A stretch of 10,956 nucleotides of DNA from an uncultured Lachnospiraceae bacterium (GCA_934370915.1 CAKRNI010000079.1:1-10956), one strand, 5' to 3'; shown: positions 1 to 6,788, counted from the stretch's first letter. A program made the numbers and translations. The notes: generated from the sequence alone by a model not told the origin.

Positions 1-38
1 TTTTATTGTAAGTGGTATAGTATATTCAAATACGATAA

Positions 39-55
39 GTAGTTTTAAAAACTAC
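39..55. repeat. 17-bp AT-rich palindrome upstream of the TrhA-like gene
   Basis: GTAGTTTT (39-46) and AAAACTAC (48-55) form a perfect 8-bp inverted repeat around a single central A. The one-base centre makes it a DNA palindrome rather than a good RNA hairpin, so it could be a protein-binding site for the gene starting at 103. I found no clean -35/-10 pair beside it. It could be chance in AT-rich sequence. Confidence 0.35.
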
Positions 56-102
56 ATATCATAGTTCAGCACGGGCTATCCCGCATGATTGGAGGAATGA
101 TT

Positions 103-759
103 ATGGAACTGAAAATAAAAGATCCCGGAAGTGCGCTGACCCACTTTATTGCCATGCTGGCCGCTATGATCGCTGCAACGCCGCTTTTGATCAAAGCCGC
201 GTCTGTCCCCGGAACCATGCATATAAAGGCCCTCAGCATCTTCATCATCAGTATGATCCTGCTCTACGCCGCAAGTACCGTCTATCACACCTTCGATATC
301 TCGGAACACGTCAATAAAATTCTCCGAAAGATCGATCACATGATGATCTTCATCCTGATCGCCGGAACCTACACGCCGGTGTGCCTGATCGTTCTCGGAA
401 ACAAGTCCGGATACCGGATGCTGTCCCTTGTATGGGGCATCGCCATCGTAGGCATCATCATCAACGCCCTCTGGATCAACTGCCCGAAGTGGTTTTCTTC
501 CGTGATCTACATCGCGATGGGCTGGGTATGCATCATGGCGATCCGCCAGATCGTGGCAGCACTTACACCTGCCGCCTTTGCATGGCTGCTCGCCGGCGGC
601 ATCATCTATACCATCGGAGGCGTGATCTACGCGCTGAAATTACCGATCTTCAACTCGAAGCATAAAAATTTCGGCTCCCACGAGATCTTCCATCTCTTCG
701 TCATGGGCGGAAGCTTCTGCCATTACATGATGATGTATGGGTATGTGGCTGCCGCGTAA
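103..759 (+). CDS. trhA: PAQR-family membrane protein TrhA (hemolysin III type)
   Basis: A 218-residue polytopic membrane protein with about seven hydrophobic segments. It carries the hallmarks of the bacterial hemolysin III/PAQR family: S58-x3-H62 in a STVYH motif, D78 followed by MMIFILIAGTYTP, and a C-terminal H193-x3-H197 with H207. In the family these residues coordinate a metal inside the membrane. Bacterial members are linked to membrane fluidity homeostasis; direct haemolysis is doubtful. The ATG at 103 is chosen because GGAGG at 91-95 sits 7 nt before it. An in-frame ATG at 85 lies upstream of that ribosome binding site and one at 97 is too close to it. Length is normal for the family. 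It is the only plus-strand gene and ends at its own terminator, so it appears monocistronic in this window. The molecular role is inferred from the family. Confidence 0.93.
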   Translation: MELKIKDPGSALTHFIAMLAAMIAATPLLIKAASVPGTMHIKALSIFIISMILLYAASTVYHTFDISEHVNKILRKIDHMMIFILIAGTYTPVCLIVLGNKSGYRMLSLVWGIAIVGIIINALWINCPKWFSSVIYIAMGWVCIMAIRQIVAALTPAAFAWLLAGGIIYTIGGVIYALKLPIFNSKHKNFGSHEIFHLFVMGGSFCHYMMMYGYVAAA

Positions 760-799
760 AATCATTTATATCCACACCATTTATCATATTTTCATTCTT

Positions 800-826
800 C
801 GGCGCGGTATAAAACCGCGCCGTTTT
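800..826 (+). terminator. Rho-independent terminator of the TrhA-like gene
   Basis: Arms CGGCGCGGT (800-808) and ACCGCGCCG (814-822) pair over 9 bp with loop ATAAA, followed by TTTT at 823-826. It lies 40 nt after the stop codon. There is no T-run on the other side, so it should act mainly on plus-strand transcripts and is unlikely to end the converging minus-strand operon. Confidence 0.92.
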
Positions 827-900
827 CAATAGATCAAACTTCCTCGCCTCCGGCATTTTGAAAATTCCCGTTTTTTCAATAACAAAAATAATTCTATAAC

Positions 901-1572
901 TTACATTATCTTTAATACTTGTTGTATTGCATCTGAATATATGAGCGCATTCATCTTCTGCTCCCCGCCTACAACCTCAGGCTTTCCACACCTAAGACTA
1001 CCCGGATTTTCTGATACGCAGCAATCCTTATACCAGCACTCACCCATAAGCGGCCCCTTAACCGCCCATTTCTCGTTTTGTGTAAATTCACCTACCAAAG
1101 ACTTCATCACTCGCTCTGTCGAATATCTCTTAAATCCAGCTATATACTGTAATGTCTTCTCATCATCAATCTTTGATAAATTAATTCTGTGATCTTCAAC
1201 TGCCGCTAAAACTTCTTCACGAATTTTAATTTTATCTGTCTTACCTGTGCCTGTCCACTCTACAAGTTTATCAAATGCAAGAATCAGGTATTCGAAGCAG
1301 ATCATATCCAGAATTACAAGCTTTCCCCTTGAACTTCTTTCTATTGATTTCAACATACGATATTTATTACGAATATCCTGATTATCTACCACATAATCAA
1401 ATGCAATATAATATTTATCATCATCTTTCATCTCTAAATCTAATACTGCATCCAATAATCCCTGATTACTCCCCTTGCTCTCAACGCTTAATTTATCATC
1501 AAAGAAAAGTTGATCAACCAATTTCCAGAAATGAAGTCCAGCACCGGTATCTTCTGTCCACAAATACTTCAT
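901..1572 (-). CDS. Toprim-like protein of unknown function; candidate effector of the island
   Basis: A 223-residue soluble protein I cannot assign to a named family. N-terminal features recall the Toprim fold of OLD/DUF4435-type nucleases: an acidic WTED (E7, D8) near the start, a GSN turn (35-37), a hydrophobic strand ending in D59-x3-D63-N64 (FDYVVDN), then a strand LVILDM and FEYLIL (93-98), resembling the EN-Y/L-L segment after the Toprim core. The C-terminal third has clustered cysteines (C179, C184, C185, C195) that could bind zinc. The start at 1572 follows AAGGAG with 7-nt spacing, and only one base separates it from the stop of the P-loop gene, so the two are probably translated together. 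Composition is AT-rich compared with the flanking housekeeping genes. The CDS is secure; the nuclease idea is inference from sparse motifs. Confidence 0.85.
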   Translation of the reverse strand: MKYLWTEDTGAGLHFWKLVDQLFFDDKLSVESKGSNQGLLDAVLDLEMKDDDKYYIAFDYVVDNQDIRNKYRMLKSIERSSRGKLVILDMICFEYLILAFDKLVEWTGTGKTDKIKIREEVLAAVEDHRINLSKIDDEKTLQYIAGFKRYSTERVMKSLVGEFTQNEKWAVKGPLMGECWYKDCCVSENPGSLRCGKPEVVGGEQKMNALIYSDAIQQVLKIM

Positions 1573-1573
1573 G

Positions 1574-1975
1574 TCACAACTCCTTTTCCAGTGTTATCTT
1601 ATTATTATCGAACTTCAAAACCTTGAAACTCTTATCTGATACATTCAATCCATCACAATTTCGCAAAAAAAGCATATATTGATTTGATAATTCAAAATTA
1701 ATAAATTTCCTAACTTCATCATTTATCAGATTATCCGCATTATCTACCACAATAAAACTATCTCTGCAGCGCTTTATTGCTTCCTGAAAATCATCTGACC
1801 TGTAATTAAATAATCTGATTGCCTTGTACCCATCTGTAAGTCTTACATCTTCCAGCATTTCATATAGTACCGTTTTTCCAACACCGCTATCGCCCCCAAC
1901 AAGCGTTATTCTGTCATCGAATTCTAAGTCGTATAAAAATGGAGCTGCCTTAAATATAATATTCTTATAAATCAT
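1574..1975 (-). CDS. Small P-loop NTPase-like protein (133 aa)
   Basis: A compact protein with a clear Walker A, GGDSGVGKT (about residues 28-36), after a beta strand (ITLVGG), and a Walker B-like strand SFIVVDNAD (about 73-81). At 133 residues it is far shorter than typical AAA+, ABC or OLD ATPases. I see no ABC signature, sensor or arginine-finger region, so it is a minimal P-loop domain or a partner of another subunit. A longer reading from 2032 is possible, but AAAGGAGAGG lies just before the ATG at 1975, which also gives the better-looking N-terminus. This start overlaps the end of the upstream gene by 11 nt and the next gene begins after a 1-nt gap, so the genes look translationally coupled. 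The nucleotide-binding call is strong; the biological role is unknown. Confidence 0.87.
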   Translation of the reverse strand: MIYKNIIFKAAPFLYDLEFDDRITLVGGDSGVGKTVLYEMLEDVRLTDGYKAIRLFNYRSDDFQEAIKRCRDSFIVVDNADNLINDEVRKFINFELSNQYMLFLRNCDGLNVSDKSFKVLKFDNNKITLEKEL

Positions 1976-2417
1976 CTGCCTCTCTCCTTTCATACTCCTT
2001 ACTCCACCAGGCATTATATCCTCTTCCGCCAATAACTATATCCGAATCATTAAATCTTATTTCTGCATCATCTGGTATGTCAAACAGAGTTGGTCTTGAC
2101 ATGTATATCTTTATATTATCCATTGCGAAAATAACTTTAAGTACATTCGGACCACATTCCTCTACATTTACTACCTTATCAGGATGTTTAACAATATTGA
2201 GCAATGTCTTGCAGCCTGATGACAGGTTACGGATCGTCCCTAAGCCATATTTTGTTTCTATGTGCTTATCCGGAGTCAGCTTTGCCCCATCAATCTTCTG
2301 GATTAAATCAACCTCATTTTTCGACATTTCTTCATTACCTGTATTCAAATTAAAATACAGGTCGTTCTGAAGTATCCAATCCTTTGAATCATTTTTTTCT
2401 GTATATATATCAAGCAT
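1965..2417 (-). CDS. DUF4869-like protein of unknown function
   Basis: A 150-residue soluble protein without signal or membrane segments. Its length and the central block, with LSSGCKTLLNIVKHPDKVVN (about 66-85) followed by an ECGPNVLK segment, resemble what I remember of DUF4869 proteins (a conserved LSGGVKALI-like stretch, then a CGDNCAKWIL-like stretch). No catalytic motif is visible. The start at 2417 overlaps the end of the XRE gene by 8 nt, with AAGGAG 9 nt upstream. Its own end overlaps the P-loop gene by 11 nt, so it sits inside a coupled operon. Biased, AT-rich composition matches its operon partners. It could be an adaptor or an antitoxin-like regulator; neither can be shown from sequence. 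The family match is from memory and needs a profile search. Confidence 0.8.
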   Translation of the reverse strand: MLDIYTEKNDSKDWILQNDLYFNLNTGNEEMSKNEVDLIQKIDGAKLTPDKHIETKYGLGTIRNLSSGCKTLLNIVKHPDKVVNVEECGPNVLKVIFAMDNIKIYMSRPTLFDIPDDAEIRFNDSDIVIGGRGYNAWWSKEYERREADDL

Positions 2418-2649
2418 TTGGTGTCACTCCTTTTTCTTCTCTCTCCTCATCTGGAACAAATTCTACAATGTCCTGTATATTGCAATGCAATACATTACAT
2501 ATTTTTTCTAAAACCTGTGTATTTACATGCTCATTCTTTCCCAGTTTAGCCAATGCATTCGTAGTAATTCCCGCCTTGTCTCTAAGATCTGTCTTCATCA
2601 TATTTTCATCTATTAATTTTTTCCACAGTTTGCTGTACCTGATTGCCAT
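2410..2649 (-). CDS. XRE/Cro-CI-type HTH regulator (79 aa)
   Basis: A single-domain DNA-binding protein of the small HTH_26 style: MAIRYSKLWKKLIDENM, then a helix-turn-helix around KTDLRDKAGITTNALAKLGK (about 19-38), then VNTQVLEKICNVLHCNIQDI and a short acidic tail. Proteins of this kind commonly control mobile, restriction-modification or toxin-antitoxin-like cassettes. Here it is the first gene of a four-gene operon with the next start overlapping its stop by 8 nt. AAAGGG lies 7 nt before the ATG at 2649. The promoter at 2700-2728 and the inverted repeats at 2724-2751 lie directly upstream, so autoregulation is likely. No effector or peptidase domain is present, so any signal would have to come through a partner protein. 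Confidence 0.93.
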   Translation of the reverse strand: MAIRYSKLWKKLIDENMMKTDLRDKAGITTNALAKLGKNEHVNTQVLEKICNVLHCNIQDIVEFVPDEEREEKGVTPNA

Positions 2650-2699
2650 TACTGATCCCTTTCATATCATCACAACTATTTATTACTTCTTTACCGTTT

Positions 2700-2728
2700 A
2701 TTGTACCATTCACGTTATTTTATTTCAA
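2700..2728 (-). promoter_or_regulatory. Sigma-A-type extended -10 promoter of the four-gene island
   Basis: On the minus strand TTGAAA (2728-2723) is followed by exactly 17 bp and TACAAT (2705-2700), with TGG just before the -10 giving an extended -10. The -10 lies about 50 nt upstream of the XRE start. The match is close to consensus and no competing promoter is seen in the operon. Confidence 0.85.
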
Positions 2729-2751
2729 TCTTAAATTGAATTTTTCAATTT
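2724..2751. promoter_or_regulatory. Operator candidate: three half-sites over the -35 box
   Basis: TTCAAT occurs at 2724-2729 and 2744-2749 and its complement ATTGAA at 2735-2740. The last two extend to a perfect 8-bp inverted repeat, AAATTGAA (2733-2740) and TTCAATTT (2744-2751), with spacer TTT. The first half-site overlaps the -35 TTGAAA. This is where an XRE-type autorepressor would bind; that this protein binds here is inferred. Confidence 0.6.
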
Positions 2752-2805
2752 GTATTTATCAAGCATACGCTTTCATTCTTTTATCACTGGCAATAGATCA
2801 CTAAA

Positions 2806-2843
2806 GAAAAAATAAGCGGCCAGGCCAATCGGCCCAACCGCTT
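2806..2843 (-). terminator. Rho-independent terminator of the carboxypeptidase gene
   Basis: Arms 2831-2843 and 2814-2826 pair over 13 bp on the minus strand, with three G-U pairs and loop GATT, followed by an A and a T-run (A-run 2807-2812 on the plus strand). It starts 13 nt after the stop codon. Plus-strand T's at 2842-2846 could allow some bidirectional action. It insulates the AT-rich island from the carboxypeptidase transcript. Confidence 0.88.
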
Positions 2844-2856
2844 TTTCTGAATTCTT

Positions 2857-4434
2857 CTATCTCTTTCGTCTCTCCTCGTCTCTCTTCCGCTTCTCTTCGA
2901 GCAGCCGTTTAAACTCGGCTTCCGCGTCTCCGCCTTCCGCCATGAGACGCTGTCTTCTCTTTTCACGGCGAAGTGCTTCCGCCTCCGCCTCTTTTTTATT
3001 GTTCCGGATCGTAAACCAGATACCGCCGCCGATCAGGGCAGCCACCGCAAGAACTCCGATCACGATCAGGAGAAGCTTTACTGGAAATCCCGTTTTTACA
3101 TCCTTGCTGTCAGCCGCATCTGACGCCTCCGCGTCATTTGCAGCCGTGGTCACGTCCGTCTCACCCATGGTCTCCATCCCGGTGTCTGCGGTGTCTGCGG
3201 TCTCATCATCCGCTGATGCATCTGATGCGTCCGTGCTCTCCTCAGAAGCTCCTTCCGCCCCACCTGCTGCCTCCGCGGCCGCGAGAGCTTCGGCCCCCGC
3301 CTTTGTCATCAGGTAGGCGGAACCGATCTTTCTCTCATTGTAAGTGTAATTGAGAACGCCGACGGTTCCCTCCGGCGCTCCGTCCGGAACCGTGCCGAGG
3401 CTCAACTCCGCATCCGCGAATGACGCGTCCTTCGGAAGTGTGATCTTTGTTCCTGTCTGGACTGTCAGATCAGCTGGCGTATAGCTTGTCCCATTTACAT
3501 CGACCGGATCCTCCCCTGTAACATATCTCGTCTCATTTTCCGCGATATCCACATTCTGGAACCGGTTCAGTCCAAACTGTAACAGTGACTTTCCGTCCAC
3601 AAAATACTGCCTCGGACTTCCCTTTAAGATAACGGAGACAACACGTCTTCCATCCTTCTCACCATATGTAACAAGGGTATTTCCGGCCTTTAAGAGATAT
3701 CCGGTCTTGCCGGCAACCGCCTCCGGACAGTAAAACTCGCTGGCGGTATCCTCCGTGATCACGAGACGATGCTCATTTCTCACGTTTGCCCCGTCCGGAT
3801 TGTTCGTCGTCGGTCCGACCTTCCAGGACTTCGCGGAGCTGATCTCAAGAAGCTTCGGATTGCTGTAAGCCGCAGCTGCGATCTTCGTCATATCATACGC
3901 GGTGACCACCTGATCATCGCTGTTCAGTCCCGACGGGTTCGCGAAATGGCTCTCCGTACATCCCAGTTCCGCGATCTTTGCATTCATCATATCCACAAAA
4001 TCGGACATACTGCCTGCCACATGTTCTGCCAGAGCATTGGCCGCCTGATTTACGGAAGCCAGAAGCAGCGCGTAGAGACAGTCCTCGACGGTCATCGTAT
4101 CTCCTGCAACGAGACTCAGTTTATTTCCGCTGTCCGCCTCTACGGAGTTCATCGCCTTGTCCGAATAGGTAACGGTATCGGAAAGATCCGCATGTTCCAG
4201 AACCACGAGCGCTGTGAGGATCTTTGTGATGCTCGCCGGATAATATTCCACATGACTGTTCTGTCCGAAAAGCATCGTCCCGGTATCCACGTCCATGACA
4301 GCCCCCGCCTCCGCCGCAATTCCCGTGTCGGACGGCCAGTCAGGCCTTGCGAAAGCCTGTATCGTTCCCAACTGGGCAAATACCAGTACTCCGCAGAGCA
4401 CCTTTGCCAGTTTCTTTTTTAAAGTATTAATCAT
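2857..4434 (-). CDS. Serine-type D-Ala-D-Ala carboxypeptidase (S11, DacF type) with C-terminal membrane anchor
   Basis: A 525-residue exported penicillin-binding protein that should trim the terminal D-Ala from peptidoglycan pentapeptides outside the membrane. A signal peptide covers about 1-29. The catalytic motifs are S68-x-x-K71 (PASITK), S127-V-N129 and K243-T-G245, in normal order and spacing, followed by the C-terminal beta-rich domain (about 295-375). The usual amphipathic anchor is replaced by an Ala/Glu/Asp/Ser/Thr-rich linker (about 380-446), a transmembrane helix (about 451-476) and a very basic/acidic cytoplasmic-looking tail (477-525). The start at 4434 follows GGGAG with 9-nt spacing. 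The gene has its own terminator; upstream lies a two-hairpin element and a possible extended -10 (TGCTAGTAT, -10 at 4480-4485). The vegetative or sporulation role cannot be told from sequence. Confidence 0.93.
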   Translation of the reverse strand: MINTLKKKLAKVLCGVLVFAQLGTIQAFARPDWPSDTGIAAEAGAVMDVDTGTMLFGQNSHVEYYPASITKILTALVVLEHADLSDTVTYSDKAMNSVEADSGNKLSLVAGDTMTVEDCLYALLLASVNQAANALAEHVAGSMSDFVDMMNAKIAELGCTESHFANPSGLNSDDQVVTAYDMTKIAAAAYSNPKLLEISSAKSWKVGPTTNNPDGANVRNEHRLVITEDTASEFYCPEAVAGKTGYLLKAGNTLVTYGEKDGRRVVSVILKGSPRQYFVDGKSLLQFGLNRFQNVDIAENETRYVTGEDPVDVNGTSYTPADLTVQTGTKITLPKDASFADAELSLGTVPDGAPEGTVGVLNYTYNERKIGSAYLMTKAGAEALAAAEAAGGAEGASEESTDASDASADDETADTADTGMETMGETDVTTAANDAEASDAADSKDVKTGFPVKLLLIVIGVLAVAALIGGGIWFTIRNNKKEAEAEALRREKRRQRLMAEGGDAEAEFKRLLEEKRKRDEERRKR

Positions 4435-4456
4435 AAATATCTTCTCCCTGTATTCC

Positions 4457-4520
4457 GTATCTGTTCGTTTTTCTCACAGATACTAGCAAAAATCCATTTC
4501 AAAAATCGATGCATTTCTGC
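4457..4520 (-). repeat. Two-hairpin intergenic element, copy A
   Basis: Read on the minus strand there are two adjacent stems. The first pairs GCAGAAAT (4520-4513) with ATTTTTGC (4493-4486), 8 bp with one G-U, plus an inner 3-bp CAT/ATG. After 2 nt, the second pairs GTATCTGT (4483-4476) with ACAGATAC (4464-4457), 8 bp with an 11-nt loop. The same layout recurs at 6864-6935. The G-U pair is a mismatch if read on the plus strand, hinting at a minus-strand RNA. It ends 23 nt before the carboxypeptidase start and may lie in its leader. Confidence 0.6.
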
Positions 4521-4587
4521 CTTATATATGATGTTTTCCTGAGGCCAGCGCAATAAACAATGCTCTGCCGCACGCTTACGGGGCTTT

Positions 4588-4851
4588 TCAGGCAACCGGC
4601 TCCCCGACCGGTCCCTGCGCCACCAGTTCATCTTTCTCTTTCCGGGAAAGCTGTTTCACCTTCACTTCCCGGCTCATCGCCTCTTCCTTCGTCTCAAACG
4701 TTTCATACCACACCAGCCGCACCGGCCGTCTGGGCTTCGTGTACTTCGCTCCCCGCCCGGAATTGTGCGCTTTCACCCGTTTTTCCAGATCATTCGTCCA
4801 GCCGCAGTAGAGCGTCCCGTCCGAACATTCCAGAAGATATGTGTAGTTCAT
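4588..4851 (-). CDS. GIY-YIG nuclease-superfamily protein (YhbQ/YazA, UPF0213 type)
   Basis: An 87-residue single-domain protein. It opens [20 protein letters not shown], where Y3-T-Y5 and Y15-C-G17 stand for the GIY and YIG strands; then R25 and H29 on the first helix and [15 protein letters not shown], all typical of the stand-alone UPF0213 group. An E-K rich helix ([21 protein letters not shown]) follows and carries the usual acidic position. Members have been linked to DNA repair or nuclease activity, but the exact substrate is not settled. The start at 4851 has GGAG 8 nt upstream. It lies 153 nt upstream of the carboxypeptidase gene and reads the same way. No clear terminator follows it, so readthrough into the downstream gene is possible. 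Length is normal for the family. Confidence 0.92.
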   Translation of the reverse strand: MNYTYLLECSDGTLYCGWTNDLEKRVKAHNSGRGAKYTKPRRPVRLVWYETFETKEEAMSREVKVKQLSRKEKDELVAQGPVGEPVA

Positions 4852-5181
4852 CTCTCATTCTCCATTTCGCGGCTGTACCAGCACCTGCCTGCAGCCTGCC
4901 ACGGCATTCCCGGATCCGGACACATTACAGATTATGTAAACGGCAATGGGACCATGGAATCCATCGCCGTCCTCCGAAAGCATGGCTTGCGGAATCTATA
5001 TGAAAGCATCGGGATGCCTTAACTGTGATCTGCTGTGATACTATTATGTTATGCCGCAGTTTCCGGAACGTTACAGGAGCATTCTTCCATTCCTGATCCT
5101 GCCATATTCCACGGCATCCGGTCATTCCCGCCGATGTCATTTTTGCTGCGGCAGAAAATCCCACTCATACCATTATATAAA
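4852..5181. other. Intergenic stretch without a convincing gene
   Basis: About 330 nt between the GIY-YIG start and the sipL terminator. No RNA gene, promoter with good spacing or hairpin with T-run was found. The plus-strand frame ending at 5022 reads protein-like over its last ~40 codons but has no credible start or ribosome binding site. The minus-strand frame at 4925-5164 has no recognisable features. It may be a decayed gene remnant. Confidence 0.5.
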
Positions 5182-5218
5182 ATTTTCCCCGAATTGCAAC
5201 CAGACATTCGGGGAAAAT
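5179..5218 (-). terminator. Rho-independent terminator of sipL
   Basis: Arms ATTTTCCCCGAAT (5182-5194) and ATTCGGGGAAAAT (5206-5218) form a perfect 13-bp stem with an 11-nt loop, 14 nt after the sipL stop. On the minus strand the AAAA of the distal arm is followed by TTTTA. The A/T ends of the stem make it look bidirectional. Confidence 0.8.
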
Positions 5219-5231
5219 GTAAAAATCCGTT

Positions 5232-6788
5232 CTATCCCTGCACCGTTTTCACAAGGATCAGCCTGTCGCCCGGCCGGATCGTGCTGTCCACCAGATGGTT
5301 TAACTCTTTGATCCTCTCCACACTGGTATGGAACATTCTGGCGATCTTCCAGAGGCTGTCACCGGGCTTCACCACATATCCGATGATCCCCGGCATTTTC
5401 TTCAGCTGCTCCATATCCAGCGGCTTCTCCTCCACACTTAAGACGGTCTGTTCGCAGACAGGTTTTAAAACCAGCACATCCGCCGTGATCTGCGCCTTCA
5501 CATCAACAGTATCCCCGCCCGCCATCACGGCGCCAAGCCCGGAGATCCCGGGTTCGATCTCATAGACCACATCCTGCGTCAGCCCCTCCGCGGCCGCCAT
5601 CAGCTGAAACGGCAGCACCTCCGACGCTGCTCCGACCGGTGCCTGATCATCCGCTGTCAGGTATAAAAGCCGGATCTCCAGAACTCCGTCCATATAGATC
5701 CCGTCATCCCTGATCTGCACCTCGTCGATCTTCACCGTCCCATCACTGTGGCAGACCTGCAGGATCCTCTGCCTTCCGGTAAGCCGGACTTTTTCCTGGA
5801 TTTTCGTCTTCACCTGATTCCGCACCGCCAGCGTATCAAAACACACGGTCCCATTCTCAGGAACCGCCTCACGATCCAGCGCATAGAGATCTCCCAGAAG
5901 CTCCACCTGTTCTTCCTCATAAAGCCTGATATCCAGCTCCAGAACAGCATCCAATGCAATCTCCCGCATCTCCCCGTCGGAATCCGGCTGCAGTTCCAGG
6001 TCCCTGTGTACCAGCTTCACCGTGATAAACGGGATCATGTCCTCCGCTGACTCTGTGAGCTCCACATTCCCGGAAAATGGCACGGTCTCCTCAAAACACT
6101 GCACCGGCACCTGCCCGCCGCCCGCGGAATAGACCGCAAATACCAGAAGATCACCGCTTATGTGGATCTTCCCGTCAAGAGGCTTCGTCTCCACATCCTG
6201 GAGCCGCATATCCTGCCACAAAAGTGTCTCCGCGTCCGGATCATTTCCGGAGATCGTGAGAACCTCCCGTACCCGGAACGTGTCCCGTCTCCGGACAGCG
6301 ATGGCCGCCACGGTCAGCGTCTTTTTTAACACCTCAACTTCACCGTCAAACTTTACATCGGATGCCGTCTCCATGTCCCTGATCTCATCCGCCTTGAGTT
6401 TCAGGGTCACGAGAGCCTTGACGTTTAACTTTCTCGAATTGATGAGGCTCACATTCAGGTCATCCAGCTCCCATTCCGCCTGCACATAGTCATTCTCCGC
6501 AAGGCCGGGCATATGTACGGTCTCTGTAAACGGGATGCTGCCGGCGAGAGCAGTCAGTTCCCCGCCGGGCCGCCGGTACAGGATCCGGAATTCCAGTTTT
6601 CCGCTGATCTCCGCTTTTTCCCCGGGATTTTTCACCGCCTCGATCTTTACTTCCCCGTTTTCCAGAATCAGCTCTTCCACATCATCCATGGAATCCGGCA
6701 CATTAAAATCGTCATCCAGGGTCATCTGGGACGTGACGTTCCCCCTGCGACGGTTCATGTGGATATGTTTCTTCAATAGTTCCATCAT
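5232..6788 (-). CDS. sipL: SipL-like spore coat morphogenesis protein (SPOCS/DUF3794 repeats plus LysM)
   Basis: A 518-residue protein without signal peptide. It contains what look like three SPOCS (DUF3794) beta-rich repeats at about 37-132, 170-292 and 330-442, and a C-terminal LysM domain at 471-518 (YVVKPGDSLWKIA ... IRPGDRLIL). This architecture matches Clostridioides difficile SipL, which binds the ATPase SpoIVA through its LysM domain and is needed to encase the forespore in coat, acting in the mother cell. The start at 6788 is chosen because GGTGG lies 7 nt before it; a TTG at 6812 would read farther upstream without such a site. A second ATG follows immediately at 6785. A sigma-E-like promoter lies upstream and a strong terminator downstream, so it appears monocistronic. 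The orthology is inferred from architecture and length. Confidence 0.9.
   Translation of the reverse strand: MMELLKKHIHMNRRRGNVTSQMTLDDDFNVPDSMDDVEELILENGEVKIEAVKNPGEKAEISGKLEFRILYRRPGGELTALAGSIPFTETVHMPGLAENDYVQAEWELDDLNVSLINSRKLNVKALVTLKLKADEIRDMETASDVKFDGEVEVLKKTLTVAAIAVRRRDTFRVREVLTISGNDPDAETLLWQDMRLQDVETKPLDGKIHISGDLLVFAVYSAGGGQVPVQCFEETVPFSGNVELTESAEDMIPFITVKLVHRDLELQPDSDGEMREIALDAVLELDIRLYEEEQVELLGDLYALDREAVPENGTVCFDTLAVRNQVKTKIQEKVRLTGRQRILQVCHSDGTVKIDEVQIRDDGIYMDGVLEIRLLYLTADDQAPVGAASEVLPFQLMAAAEGLTQDVVYEIEPGISGLGAVMAGGDTVDVKAQITADVLVLKPVCEQTVLSVEEKPLDMEQLKKMPGIIGYVVKPGDSLWKIARMFHTSVERIKELNHLVDSTIRPGDRLILVKTVQG

Noticed and set aside
6..36. TTGTAA (6-11) with TACGAT (31-36) as a promoter for the TrhA-like gene
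   Set aside because: The spacer is 19 bp and the -10 is poor; TATATT at 21-26 is only 9 bp away. Not good enough to list.
800..822. The 9-bp GC stem as a terminator for the minus-strand island as well
   Set aside because: On the minus strand it is followed by GAAGAATG, with no T-run.
858..879. TTGAAAA/TTTTCAA hairpin as the island's terminator
   Set aside because: Only 7 A/T-rich base pairs with an 8-nt loop and no T-run after it on the minus strand.
901..1572. GTGKT in the Toprim-like protein (about residues 108-112) as a second Walker A
   Set aside because: The leading glycine of G-x4-GK-T is absent (residue 105 is Glu) and there is no preceding hydrophobic strand.
3769..4422. Long plus-strand ORF (217 codons) opposite the carboxypeptidase
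   Set aside because: It is a shadow of the strongly supported minus-strand gene, rich in Arg, His and Cys, without membrane or domain signals.
4925..5164. 79-residue minus-strand ORF upstream of the GIY-YIG gene
   Set aside because: No ribosome binding site, odd composition and no recognisable motif; treated as chance.
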